Part shown: positions 36,425-45,420 of the stretch, in pieces
Layout of the letters: every line of letters starts with the position of its first letter
Numbering within the stretch: the stretch's first letter is position 1
From: Gammaproteobacteria bacterium
Lineage (GTDB): Bacteria; Pseudomonadota; Gammaproteobacteria; JAJFKG01
Reading direction: 5' to 3'
Length of the DNA: 64,000 nt
Assembly: GCA_021773335.1 (NCBI GenBank)
Contig: JAJFKG010000016.1
Coordinates: 62,001 to 126,000, forward strand
Position numbers and translations under genes: made by a program
The notes under the pieces: model-generated
The model's input: the letters and a program-made list of their open reading frames with translations, nothing else
Told to the model about the DNA's origin: nothing
Databases searched by the model: none

Positions 36425-37131
36425 ACTAGCACTCCCTCTTCTTGCACGTGATTAGCCTGCCATTGCAGTTGCGCACCTGCGTCAAATAAACGCCCTTGTT
36501 TCAAGGTAATGATGCGATGGCGCATGCTTGCAATCAGCGGTAAATCATGGCTTGCCACTAGCACCGTTACTCCTACTTCGTTAAATTCTTGGAATAGATT
36601 CATAATTTCCGCTGACAGGTCAGGATCTAAATTACCGGTAGGCTCATCTGCCAATAACAACGCTGGGCGATTGACAACAGCACGCGCGATCCCAACTCGT
36701 TGCTGCTCACCACCGGATAAACCCTTAGGGTAGCAACGCTCTTTGTTACCCAAGCTTACCTTATCCAAGGCTGCACGTACGCGCTTTTGTATCTCTTGGT
36801 GGCTAAATCCATGGATCACTAGCGGCAAAGCAACATTGTCAAACACTGTTAACTCCGGTAGCAAATGTGGATTTTGGAAAATAAGTCCAATATTGCGGCG
36901 TATATAAGGGATTTTACGTCTTGAGACACGTTTATAATTACAACCATTAACGACTATCTTACCGTTTGTCGGCCGCTCTAATAATGCAGCCAACTTTAGT
37001 AGAGTACTTTTACCTGCGCCAGAGTGGCCGGTCAAAAAGGCCATTTCGCCTTTCGCCATGTGAAACGTTAAATTACTCAAAGCCGTATGATTGGGATCAT
37101 AGCGCATCGATACATTATCGAAATCTATCAT
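36421..37131 (-). CDS. ftsE: Cell division ATP-binding protein FtsE
   Basis: A 236-residue ABC ATPase. Walker A is GHSGAGKST (about 35), signature LSGGEQQRVGIARA, Walker B LLLADEPTGNLD, H-loop VASHDLPL. It powers FtsX at the division site. The order ftsY-ftsE-ftsX is the classic gammaproteobacterial arrangement; about 80 bp and a long hairpin separate it from ftsY. Confidence 0.96.
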   Translation of the reverse strand: MIDFDNVSMRYDPNHTALSNLTFHMAKGEMAFLTGHSGAGKSTLLKLAALLERPTNGKIVVNGCNYKRVSRRKIPYIRRNIGLIFQNPHLLPELTVFDNVALPLVIHGFSHQEIQKRVRAALDKVSLGNKERCYPKGLSGGEQQRVGIARAVVNRPALLLADEPTGNLDPDLSAEIMNLFQEFNEVGVTVLVASHDLPLIASMRHRIITLKQGRLFDAGAQLQWQANHVQEEGVLV

Positions 37132-37199
37132 AGTTTATTTTATTCCGTATGTAACTGCTCACCAAAGTTACTGTTACCCTGCAAACACTCCAAAAACCA

Positions 37200-37237
37200 G
37201 GAGTAACTATTCAGCAATTTTGCTGAATAGTTACTTC
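37200..37237. repeat. Perfect 15-bp-arm hairpin across the ftsY stop codon
   Basis: AGTAACTATTCAGCA (37202-37216) and TGCTGAATAGTTACT (37221-37235) are perfect inverse copies with a 4-nt loop; a G-U/G-C extension lengthens the stem. It includes the last seven or so codons and the stop of ftsY. No T-tract follows, so it is not a standard terminator; it may stabilise the 3' end or reduce read-through into ftsE. Confidence 0.7.
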
Positions 37238-38398
37238 CGTATCGTTTTCAGAAAACAAAGCTTCCACAAAATCACGCGCACTAAAGGGACGCAAGTCTTC
37301 TATTCCTTCCCCTATCCCAATAAAACGGATAGGGATTTCCATGCTGTTTGCCAAAGCGAAAATGATTCCACCTTTTGCGGTACCATCAAGTTTAGTAAGG
37401 GTCAGGCCTGTCACTCCAACTGCATCATGAAATTGCTGCGCCTGGTTTAACGCATTTTGCCCAGTTGCTGCATCTAACACTAGCATGATTTCATGCGGCG
37501 CATCACCATCTAATTTAGCCATAACACGCTTAATCTTTTTTAATTCTTCCATTAAATTTGATTGCGTATGTAAACGCCCTGCGGTATCAGCAATTAAAAC
37601 ATCCACTTCTCGTGCTTTTGCCGATTGCAAAGCATCATATAGAACAGATGCACTATCAGAACCAGTTTTTTGTGCAACCACCGGAATTTGATTGCGCTCA
37701 CCCCAAACCTGTAATTGTTCAATCGCTGCAGCACGAAACGTGTCACCCGCCGCCAGCATGATTTGTTTGCCCTGTGCCTGTAAGTGTTTAGCTAATTTAC
37801 CAATTGTGGTAGTTTTACCATTGCCATTAACACCGACCATCAATATCACATAAGGTTTATTCGACGCGTCAACTTGCAGTGGTACACTCACCTTAGCTAG
37901 CATTGCTGTTAAATTATCACACAAAGCTTGTAGCAAGGCTTGTGCATCATTCAACTCTTTACGTTTAACCCTCATTGTTAAATCGTCAATGATTTCTTGA
38001 CTAGCATCGACACCAACGTCAGCCAACAGCAATTGTTCTTCAATCTCTTCTAAGAGCTCTTCATCGATTTCTTTACGCCCCAGTACTAAATTGGTAACGC
38101 CTTCACTGAGGTTACTACGTGTACGACCTAAGCCAGTACGCAAGCGACGCAAAAAACCGGCCTTCTTTTCAAGCTCTGCTGACGTACTTGTATTATCTTC
38201 TTTTGCAACCCTCGGGCTATCTTCTTGACTGATACTCGCAGCTTTTTGTGTAAGCTGTTCTTGGGCAGATTCTTCAGTGGGTCCTTGAGCGGACTCTTGG
38301 GTGGGTTCTGGTTTGGATTGTGGCGCATCCTTATCAGTATTTTTTTTCGCGGATTTCTTACGCTTTCTAAACTTAAGCATTTTCACCATTCTCTTCAT
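37211..38398 (-). CDS. ftsY: Signal recognition particle receptor FtsY
   Basis: A 395-residue GTPase that docks SRP-ribosome complexes to the inner membrane. The N-terminal A region is lysine-rich then acidic (about residues 1-90, Glu/Gln/Ser/Pro repeats). The NG domain follows: GVNGNGKTTTIGKLA (G1), ADTAGRLHTQSNLMEELKKI (G3), LTKLDGTAKGG (G4) and GIGEGIEDLRPF near the C-terminus. Start is uncertain: ATG 38398, 38389 and 38380 are all in frame and none has a strong ribosome site. The first of the ftsY-ftsE-ftsX cluster. Confidence 0.95.
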   Translation of the reverse strand: MKRMVKMLKFRKRKKSAKKNTDKDAPQSKPEPTQESAQGPTEESAQEQLTQKAASISQEDSPRVAKEDNTSTSAELEKKAGFLRRLRTGLGRTRSNLSEGVTNLVLGRKEIDEELLEEIEEQLLLADVGVDASQEIIDDLTMRVKRKELNDAQALLQALCDNLTAMLAKVSVPLQVDASNKPYVILMVGVNGNGKTTTIGKLAKHLQAQGKQIMLAAGDTFRAAAIEQLQVWGERNQIPVVAQKTGSDSASVLYDALQSAKAREVDVLIADTAGRLHTQSNLMEELKKIKRVMAKLDGDAPHEIMLVLDAATGQNALNQAQQFHDAVGVTGLTLTKLDGTAKGGIIFALANSMEIPIRFIGIGEGIEDLRPFSARDFVEALFSENDTEVTIQQNC

Positions 38399-38538
38399 GA
38401 TTCGATTGTGCGCGGATGACTCGCGTCACAAAATGCATTATTCTAGCACCGTTTTTTTATTCTACGCCATTAGGATAAATTTTTACCTTTTGGGCCAAAT
38501 TAAGAACAAAAGTATTCGGTTTAACACTAGGAGTTACT

Positions 38539-39927
38539 ATGCGTTACCTTGCTACTCTACTCTTTGCACTACTTGCTTGGACTTGGACCATACCTGCAAG
38601 TGCCAATGTGAGCACGAATGTACAAGCCAAAGACTATCGCCTCGCTAACGGATTGAAACTCTTGGTTGTAGAAGACAACCGCGCCCCCGTTGTAGCCGTT
38701 CAAATTTGGTACAAGGTGGGTTCTGCTCATGAAACCAACGGCATTAGCGGACTATCGCACTTGCTTGAGCACCTCATGTTCGATGGCACCAAAAAATACC
38801 CGAGTGATTCACTCACGCGCATTGTTGCCGAAAATGGAGGTAAACAAAACGCAGCAACTAGCCAAGACTTTACCTTCTATTTTGAGCAAATGTCCGCAGA
38901 TAAACTGCCTCTCGCCTTCGACCTAGAAGCAGACCGGATGCAAAATCTCAACATCACTCAAAAAGAATTTGATAAAGAAATAAAAGTTGTGCGTGAAGAG
39001 CGGCGCATGCGTACCAATGACAATCCACAAGCACTCACCCAAGAACGTTTTAATGCCAACGCTCATTTGGCCAGTCCCTACCACCACCCTGTCGTCGGTT
39101 GGATGAATGATCTCAATAACTTAAAACTGAGTGATGCGCAAAAATGGTATAAAACCTGGTACGCTCCAAATAACGCAACCATTGTCGTTGTCGGTGATGT
39201 GCAGCCTAACAATGTTTACAAACTTGCAAAAAAATATTTCGGCAAGATTAAACCTTCTCAATCAATTCCAACGCTAAAGCCGCAACACGAACCCCCACCA
39301 TTAGGTACCCGCACGGTTAATGTAAATACACCGGCAAAGGTTCCTTTCATTTTAATGGGATATAATGTGCCATCGATAAAAACTGCCAAGCAAGAATGGG
39401 TGCCTTACGCATTAGCCGTCGCCTCTGGTGTACTCGGTGGCAGTGCAAGCTCGCGTTTACAACGCAACCTTGTTCGTGGGAAAGAAATCGCGAGTGAAGC
39501 AGACGCCGATTACCAACCTTATACCCTGTTTAGTAGCTTATTTGTGATCAGTGGCACACCAGCACCTGGCCACACAACCAAAGAGCTGCGTAAAGCCTTC
39601 AATGCCGCGATTAAAAAACTGCAAACGTCCCTGGTCACTAAAGAAGAATTACAGCGCATCAAAGCGCAAGTTATCGCCGATAAAATCTATTCACAAGATT
39701 CAATGGTATATACAGGAATACAACTTGGGAACTTAGTCAGCATCGGCTTACCATGGCAAACAATCAATAAGGATATTACTCAGCTACAACAAGTCACACC
39801 ACAGCAAATACAAGAGGTTGCGCGTAAGTATCTCGTGCCCTCACGTTTAACTATTGCCGTGTTAACTCCTCAAACCATTAGCAAACAAAAAGACGTCCAA
39901 AACAACAAGGAAGAACAACATGGTTAA
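38539..39927 (+). CDS. M16-family zinc peptidase, catalytic member
   Basis: A 462-residue exported insulinase-type peptidase. A signal peptide (about residues 1-23, ending ASA) is followed by the zinc motif HxxEH, seen as SHLLEHLMFDG (about residue 72), and the downstream Glu of the motif in VVREERRMR. The second M16 domain is in the C-terminal half. It is followed by a paralogue lacking the zinc motif, overlapping 8 bp; in this family such pairs form a heterodimer with one active subunit. AGGAG precedes the ATG at an ideal distance. The likely role is peptide or protein turnover in the periplasm. Confidence 0.9.
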   Translation: MRYLATLLFALLAWTWTIPASANVSTNVQAKDYRLANGLKLLVVEDNRAPVVAVQIWYKVGSAHETNGISGLSHLLEHLMFDGTKKYPSDSLTRIVAENGGKQNAATSQDFTFYFEQMSADKLPLAFDLEADRMQNLNITQKEFDKEIKVVREERRMRTNDNPQALTQERFNANAHLASPYHHPVVGWMNDLNNLKLSDAQKWYKTWYAPNNATIVVVGDVQPNNVYKLAKKYFGKIKPSQSIPTLKPQHEPPPLGTRTVNVNTPAKVPFILMGYNVPSIKTAKQEWVPYALAVASGVLGGSASSRLQRNLVRGKEIASEADADYQPYTLFSSLFVISGTPAPGHTTKELRKAFNAAIKKLQTSLVTKEELQRIKAQVIADKIYSQDSMVYTGIQLGNLVSIGLPWQTINKDITQLQQVTPQQIQEVARKYLVPSRLTIAVLTPQTISKQKDVQNNKEEQHG

Positions 39928-41287
39928 ACTAATACGCCGTAAGCCTACTTTTACTTTAAGCCTGTTATTAATCATAGGCATGGCTGTCACATTACTAGCC
40001 ATGTTTACTTCCAGCCAAGCCAGCGAGCAAACAGAGTCGATATTACACCTACAACACTGGAAAATGTTTAACGGTGCAAACATTTATTATGTGCAAACTA
40101 AAAGCTTACCCATCATCGATATACGTGTCGCCTTCCGTGCCGGTTCAGCCTATGATGGCCGCCAACCAGGCCTAGCTAACTTAACCAACGATATGCTCGG
40201 TGAAGGCACTCCAAACATGAGCGCCGATCAAATCGCAGATAAATTTGATAGCCTCGGCGCTGCTTTTTCTGGTAGTGCCGGACTTGATATGAGTACCTTG
40301 TCTCTGCGCAGCCTCTCCTCGCCAGAAATGCTCAAACCAGCCCTCAGCACCTTTACTGCTGTGTTGGCACAACCAAGTTTTCCAAGCAAGGCATTTAGGC
40401 GCCTGCAAGAGCAAACCCTTAGCGCTATCAGCCAATCTGAGCAATTGGCGCCAGACGTGGCTAACAAAGCATTTTTTGCCGCCGTCTATGGCAAACAACC
40501 TTACGGCCACCCCGTTGTTGGCACCAAAAAATCTGTAAAAGCAATTTCACTGAGTGATGTAAAGGCATTTTATAAAAAATACTATGTCGGTAATAATGCG
40601 ACGATGGTCATTGTGGGTAATGTCAATCGCAAACAAGCAGAGAAAATTGCTAATCAAATCTTGCAGAACTTACCGACTGGTACGGCCGCAGCTGATTTAG
40701 CGGATGCAAAACCATTGGCCCAGGCAGTTAAGGAAGCGATTAAGTTCCCTTCCACGCAAACGCAAATTAGAATTGGGCAAGTTGGCATTAAACCCAATGA
40801 TCCCAATTACTTCCCTCTATTTATCGGTAATCAAATCTTTGGCGGCAGCGTATTTTTATCGCGTTTGTTTAAGCAAGTACGCGGTCAACATGGCCTATCT
40901 TACAGTGTCTATAGCTACTTCTTACCATTGCGCTATGACGGGCCATTTTTAATTTCATTACAAACGCGCAACCAACAAGCACCTTTTGCCTTAAAATTAA
41001 CGACAAAGATGCTAGACGACTTCGTTGCCAAGGGTCCAACTAATGCTGAACTTGTTGCTGCGAAAAAGAGTATCATCGGGAGCTTTCCCTTGCGCTTAAG
41101 TAGCAATAACACCATTGCAAATCAAGTCTTAAAAATTGGCTTTTATCAACTACCACTTAACTATCTCGACACATATCGAGACAACGTTAATGCTGTAAGT
41201 ATTCCACAAATCAAAAACGCATTTAAGAAAGTTATAGATACCAATAAACTTGTTACCATTGCGGTAGGCAATGGCAAAGCAGTCTAA
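39920..41287 (+). CDS. M16-family peptidase-like partner without zinc site
   Basis: A 455-residue paralogue of the preceding gene. An N-terminal membrane or signal segment (LSLLLIIGMAVTLLAM) precedes the M16 fold (FRAGSAYDGRQPGLANLTND). Where the active subunit has HLLEH this one reads LANLTND, so it cannot bind zinc in the usual way; the C-terminal substrate-grip motif (GGSVFLSRLFKQVRGQHGLSYS) is intact. It therefore serves as the non-catalytic half of a heterodimer. Starts inside the stop of its partner and overlaps rsmD by 17 bp. Confidence 0.9.
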   Translation: MVKLIRRKPTFTLSLLLIIGMAVTLLAMFTSSQASEQTESILHLQHWKMFNGANIYYVQTKSLPIIDIRVAFRAGSAYDGRQPGLANLTNDMLGEGTPNMSADQIADKFDSLGAAFSGSAGLDMSTLSLRSLSSPEMLKPALSTFTAVLAQPSFPSKAFRRLQEQTLSAISQSEQLAPDVANKAFFAAVYGKQPYGHPVVGTKKSVKAISLSDVKAFYKKYYVGNNATMVIVGNVNRKQAEKIANQILQNLPTGTAAADLADAKPLAQAVKEAIKFPSTQTQIRIGQVGIKPNDPNYFPLFIGNQIFGGSVFLSRLFKQVRGQHGLSYSVYSYFLPLRYDGPFLISLQTRNQQAPFALKLTTKMLDDFVAKGPTNAELVAAKKSIIGSFPLRLSSNNTIANQVLKIGFYQLPLNYLDTYRDNVNAVSIPQIKNAFKKVIDTNKLVTIAVGNGKAV

Positions 41288-41891
41288 TAACAATCAACAA
41301 CTACGCATTATTGCGGGGCAATGGCGTGGCCGGAAGTTGAAATTTCCGGCTCTGCCTGGGCTGCGCCCAACTCCCGATCGTATTCGCGAAACTTTATTTA
41401 ATTGGTTAGCACCGATTATACAGGATAGTCACTGTCTCGATTTATTTGCAGGTAGCGGCGCCCTAGGCTTTGAAGCATTATCACGTGGAGCAGCCGAAGT
41501 TATAATGATTGATAATGACGTTAGTATCTGTCAGAACTTGCACACCAATGCGACCATTTTAGGTAGCCAAGACAAACTCGGCATCTTCAATTTAAAAATC
41601 CCACAGGATTTCCCTCGCTTAAAGGAATTATTACGCCACTCACAACTGGGAAAAACTACATTTGATATTGTTTTTCTCGATCCTCCTTACCGCAAAACAT
41701 TATTAAAAACCATCTGTTTGCAGCTAGAACAACAACAATGGTTAAGCAGCCCTGCTTATATTTACATTGAAGCAGAAAAAGAATTAACAGACTTACCCAT
41801 ACCCGAAAATTGGCGTATTATACGCAGCAAAGTAGCCGGACAAGTCGGTTACCATTTAGCTATTCGTGAATCTGGTAATACGCAGGCATGA
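41271..41891 (+). CDS. rsmD: 16S rRNA (guanine-966-N2)-methyltransferase
   Basis: A 206-residue SAM-dependent methyltransferase. Motifs: RIIAGQWRGRKL and RPTPDRIRETLFNWL at the N-terminus, SAM-binding DLFAGSGALGFEALSRGA (about 62-79), and the catalytic DPPY in VFLDPPYRKTL (about 140). It methylates G966 of 16S rRNA. It is translationally coupled to both neighbours (17-bp overlap upstream, ATGA overlap downstream). Confidence 0.95.
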   Translation: MAKQSNNNQQLRIIAGQWRGRKLKFPALPGLRPTPDRIRETLFNWLAPIIQDSHCLDLFAGSGALGFEALSRGAAEVIMIDNDVSICQNLHTNATILGSQDKLGIFNLKIPQDFPRLKELLRHSQLGKTTFDIVFLDPPYRKTLLKTICLQLEQQQWLSSPAYIYIEAEKELTDLPIPENWRIIRSKVAGQVGYHLAIRESGNTQA

Positions 41892-42988
41892 ACTTAACAA
41901 AACTAATCGATGAAAAGCTCTCCTCTCTTGATATCAACCATTATCAATTGCAAAATGCTGCGCGCACAACACTTGCTGTTATCTGTGCAATATTGCTTTT
42001 CGTTTGGTTAGGTGGAACAGTACAGGGCATTTGGTTGATTATTGCGACCTGGTTTTTATCACAGGTGAATTTGGATGTCGATCGCAAAACTAAATGTAAA
42101 CTAATCATATACTCTGGTTTGTTTGCTGCTATTGGTGCCACCATTGCGACACTGATAAACCAGCATATCTATGTCGTGTTAGTATTTGTGTTTGTTGTTG
42201 TATTTGGCTTTTTTATTTTTCGATTACACAATCCTTATTTCACTCGTATCCGTTTTTGGATTTTAATGCTTATCTTAGTTGCTGCAGGTATGCCAACCAG
42301 CGGTTCCATCAGTGATGCGCTACAACGCGGTCTTTTTATTTTATTAGCTACTATTATCGTCCTAGTCTTTGCTTTAGTATTTTGGCCACAAAATTTGCTG
42401 GCACAACAAAGAAAAAATCTAGCCGCTGTCACCAATAACCTGCGTATTTTATACGCCAGCATTAATATCCCTCTAAAAGACCAACCTAATTTACTTTACC
42501 GCCAGTATAATTTACGTAGCAAAACCGTCTCATCATTACTGGAAGCACGTCAGGCTCAAGAATCTCTCGCCAATAATGTCCACAATGCGGAAATCACCGT
42601 CACCTATTTGGCTTTGTGTAACACCATGACACGCCTATTCGAGTTAATTTTGTCATTTCATCGTATGACGAAAAAACCCGCTGTTAGAGCTTTCCGTGAA
42701 ACACATAACGATGAAGTCAACGCTATTTCTAGGATATACAATAGAACCTTTCATGCGATTAGTGAGCGTCTTACAGACCAGCATGCTTTGATACATGTAT
42801 TTACAATCAAACATTCGGTTCTCGAGTTTGCCGAATCAATTCTCACTTATATTGAGCAAATCCAAAGCCAACTAACGGCCATCGATATCGTTGAATTATC
42901 ACGTTACCACTCAATAACCATTTCATTTAATAAAGAAATTGTTCGTGTTATTCGCCATATGCAGCGTTTGCAACGGTTAAAGATATGA
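41888..42988 (+). CDS. FUSC-family inner-membrane protein, copy 1
   Basis: A 366-residue protein. Six closely spaced hydrophobic segments in residues 25-165, starting after LQNAARTTLAVICAILLFVW, are followed by a soluble helical C-terminal half. This is the fusaric acid resistance (FUSC) / aromatic-acid exporter layout (short version). Substrate unknown. It overlaps rsmD by 4 bp (ATGA) and the next FUSC gene by 4 bp, so the two paralogues are made in equal amounts and may form a hetero-oligomer. Confidence 0.8.
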   Translation: MNLTKLIDEKLSSLDINHYQLQNAARTTLAVICAILLFVWLGGTVQGIWLIIATWFLSQVNLDVDRKTKCKLIIYSGLFAAIGATIATLINQHIYVVLVFVFVVVFGFFIFRLHNPYFTRIRFWILMLILVAAGMPTSGSISDALQRGLFILLATIIVLVFALVFWPQNLLAQQRKNLAAVTNNLRILYASINIPLKDQPNLLYRQYNLRSKTVSSLLEARQAQESLANNVHNAEITVTYLALCNTMTRLFELILSFHRMTKKPAVRAFRETHNDEVNAISRIYNRTFHAISERLTDQHALIHVFTIKHSVLEFAESILTYIEQIQSQLTAIDIVELSRYHSITISFNKEIVRVIRHMQRLQRLKI

Positions 42989-44085
42989 AGACAGACAATC
43001 AACAAAAATGTTCCACTTGGCAAACTATAAGTCATTATATTGCTATCGCCGAAGTGCGTCTTGCCCTACAGGCTGCAATAGCAGCGGCGCTTGCAGTTTT
43101 GGCATATCAATTTTTTGGTATAAAAAATGGGTATTGGGTATTAGTGACTGTGCTTGTGGTAATGCAAGCAAACATCGGCTCTTCGATAAAACGCGCGGGG
43201 CAACGTATCTTGGGCACTTTTTTAGGTGCCGTTTTCTCAGTTTTACTTTTTCATTACGTAACAACGAATGTAATTATTTTAAGTTATCTCTTTCTTATTT
43301 GTCTCTTTCTACAATTCGCAATTCCACTTTGGCGCTATACAGCGATCGCTTTTTTTGTAACAATTAGCGTACTTGTTGGCTTAGAATTACTTATCATCAC
43401 TGCTATGGGATCAACAAATACAACCAGCAATTTTATTGCCGTCCGACTCGCCGATACTTGCATTGGCATTTCAATCGGCGTGTTAGTCTCTCTGTTTGTT
43501 TTTCCAAACCGTGCAGGACGTGCACTACGCAACAGTATCGCGAATGGATTGCGCGCAACTGATTGTTATTTCCAAGCAATCGCAACTTATTATTTAGTCA
43601 CTGAAAACCAGTCTCAAGATGACAATATAGAATTACTAAAACAACCTCTTATTCAAACCTTGCAAGAAAACCGTACTTACCTCAGCCAGCACAAATTCGA
43701 AAACATGTGGAGAAAAACCGATAATTACTCTCTCTATCAACTATTACTCATGGAAGAACGCTTACTCGAATTATTAACGTTTATGGCGAGTTACGCAGAA
43801 TTTCACTGTCAAGAATCCTGTAAAACTTGTTTTGACGTCAAAGTTAAAGAAATCGTAGCCGAAATAAGCGACGTATTACATAAAATCGCAACAGCGGTTG
43901 AAACACGCAGTGACTTTCCCAAAATCGATGCCCTATATGACACAACTAATGAATTGCTTAGAGCTATTGAACAAGAAAGCCAACAGTTGGAAAACACACC
44001 GACCAAAGCTATCGTGCATTTGACAAGTTTCCTGTATGATATACAAGATATGTTAACGTGTTTACAACGCCCTGCTCTGCCGTAA
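42985..44085 (+). CDS. FUSC-family inner-membrane protein, copy 2
   Basis: A 366-residue paralogue of the preceding gene with the same plan: hydrophobic segments across residues 20-180 (VRLALQAAIAAALAVLAYQF, GYWVLVTVLVVMQANIGSS, QRILGTFLGAVFSVLLF) then a helical cytoplasmic tail. VMQANIGSSIKRAGQRILGT is the conserved FUSC signature. A pair of FUSC genes translationally coupled between rsmD and rpiA is notable; substrate unknown. Confidence 0.85.
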   Translation: MKTDNQQKCSTWQTISHYIAIAEVRLALQAAIAAALAVLAYQFFGIKNGYWVLVTVLVVMQANIGSSIKRAGQRILGTFLGAVFSVLLFHYVTTNVIILSYLFLICLFLQFAIPLWRYTAIAFFVTISVLVGLELLIITAMGSTNTTSNFIAVRLADTCIGISIGVLVSLFVFPNRAGRALRNSIANGLRATDCYFQAIATYYLVTENQSQDDNIELLKQPLIQTLQENRTYLSQHKFENMWRKTDNYSLYQLLLMEERLLELLTFMASYAEFHCQESCKTCFDVKVKEIVAEISDVLHKIATAVETRSDFPKIDALYDTTNELLRAIEQESQQLENTPTKAIVHLTSFLYDIQDMLTCLQRPALP

Positions 44086-44097
44086 AAGGATAAACAA

Positions 44098-44760
44098 ATG
44101 GATAAAGAATCACGCAAAAAAGCCGCAGCAGAAGCCGCATTGCAATACATCGATGATGATATGGTCGTTGGTGTAGGCACCGGTTCAACCGCAAGCTATT
44201 TCATCGACGCGCTAGCAAGTATGAAACACCGTATCGAAGGCACTGTTGCTAGTTCAAAAGAAACTGAACAAAAGCTCAAAGCCCACGGCATTCGTGTATT
44301 TGACTTAAACACCGTTGACAATGTACCTGTGTATGTCGATGGCGCCGATGAAATTAATAAGTACCTACACATGGTAAAAGGTGGTGGTGGTGCTTTGACG
44401 CGTGAAAAAATTATTGCCGCAGTCGCCAGAAAATTTATTTGCATTGCTGATGATAGTAAGCAAGTCGATGTCATGGGCAACTTCCCGATTCCTGTTGAAG
44501 TTATCCCTATGGCGCGCAGCTACGTTGCGCGTCAAATCGTTGTCATGGGCGGAGACCCCATTTATCGTGACGGCTTTGTCACCGATAATGGCAACATCAT
44601 CATCGACATTCATAATTTGAAAATCATGGAGCCACTTAAACTCGAGCAAAACCTTAATAATATCGTTGGCGTCGTCACTAATGGTCTCTTCGCCAATCGT
44701 CCTGCTGATTTACTCTTATTGGGTACAGGTGATGAAGTACGTACGTTTAAAGCAAAATAA
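44098..44760 (+). CDS. rpiA: Ribose-5-phosphate isomerase A
   Basis: A 220-residue enzyme that interconverts ribose-5-phosphate and ribulose-5-phosphate. Motifs: [15 protein letters not shown] (phosphate loop, about 26-40), DGADEINK (catalytic Asp region, about 81), [12 protein letters not shown] with the catalytic Glu. Normal length. A ribosome site (AAAAGGA) precedes the ATG 12 bp after the FUSC stop. Last gene of the M16-rsmD-FUSC-rpiA operon. Confidence 0.96.
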   Translation: MDKESRKKAAAEAALQYIDDDMVVGVGTGSTASYFIDALASMKHRIEGTVASSKETEQKLKAHGIRVFDLNTVDNVPVYVDGADEINKYLHMVKGGGGALTREKIIAAVARKFICIADDSKQVDVMGNFPIPVEVIPMARSYVARQIVVMGGDPIYRDGFVTDNGNIIIDIHNLKIMEPLKLEQNLNNIVGVVTNGLFANRPADLLLLGTGDEVRTFKAK

Positions 44761-44794
44761 AGTAATTGATAAAAAACTAACGAATTATTAGGTG

Positions 44795-45235
44795 CTACAG
44801 ATACTGCAATTTTTCATAAAAATTTAATTTTTCGAGAATACTGACCAACTCAGACTTATAGTGGCATTTGAATTTTGCTTTAATCTGAGCAAGTATGTTT
44901 TCTACTGTTCTTGGTGACCTGCAAATAAATGTCGCAGATTGTTTGACCGTATAGCCTTGTAATAACAATTTCAACACCTCTATTTCGCGGCGCGTTAATT
45001 CTATTTTTTCACCATTATAGCCTAACTGTATTCGATCAATTTTGTTTTTCAATTTGCTAAGAGAATTACTTTGCTTAATTTCCGGAAGCAATTGCTTATT
45101 GGGAAGATATCGCATTCGATGTGGTTCTAACTTTTTAATGATATCTCGATGAAAATTAAAATATAAGAGAATAAAACGACTATCTAACTTAATCCAGGTT
45201 ATTGTCCAACACCTATATTTCGACTCAAAGAACAT
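44795..45235 (-). CDS. Small LuxR-type HTH regulator
   Basis: A 146-residue protein. The C-terminal 65 residues are a LuxR/GerE DNA-binding domain: LTRREIEVLKLLLQGYTVKQ, then the recognition helix RSPRTVENILAQIKAKF. The N-terminal 75 residues are not recognised and look like a short or truncated sensory part; no receiver domain is present. A perfect -10 (TATAAT, minus strand 45298-45303) lies upstream with a weak -35, and the leader carries two mutually exclusive stems (next entry). Target unknown. Confidence 0.8.
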   Translation of the reverse strand: MFFESKYRCWTITWIKLDSRFILLYFNFHRDIIKKLEPHRMRYLPNKQLLPEIKQSNSLSKLKNKIDRIQLGYNGEKIELTRREIEVLKLLLQGYTVKQSATFICRSPRTVENILAQIKAKFKCHYKSELVSILEKLNFYEKLQYL

Positions 45236-45260
45236 AAAAATGCGTTCTTATTCACAAATA

Positions 45261-45292
45261 CCAGCCTAGTTAGACCCCGGCTGGCTCTAACT
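45261..45292 (-). promoter_or_regulatory. Two interlocking stems in the LuxR-type gene leader
   Basis: Within 32 nt, two perfect inverted pairs interlock: AGTTAGA/TCTAACT (7 bp) and CCAGCC/GGCTGG (6 bp), each having one arm inside the loop of the other. They cannot both form as simple hairpins. One loop is a single nucleotide, which makes a classical pseudoknot tight, so an either/or switch is more likely. It lies 26 nt upstream of the start codon. Confidence 0.45.
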
Positions 45293-45420
45293 TACTAATT
45301 ATAAAAACATTCATACTAGCGACTAAATTAGTGGTGAGCTTGCTACAAATGGGAGTTATGGTGTATAACATTTAGTAGGGCAGGTAAGGCCTTTAGCATG
45401 CATGAATATGATGCATTAGC

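Noticed and set aside
44365..44649. Antisense frame in rpiA
   Set aside because: Typical shadow of a conserved gene; no independent start signal or family match.
45261..45292. Classical H-type pseudoknot
   Set aside because: One connecting loop is a single nucleotide across a 7-bp stem, which is too short for normal geometry; alternative hairpins are likelier.
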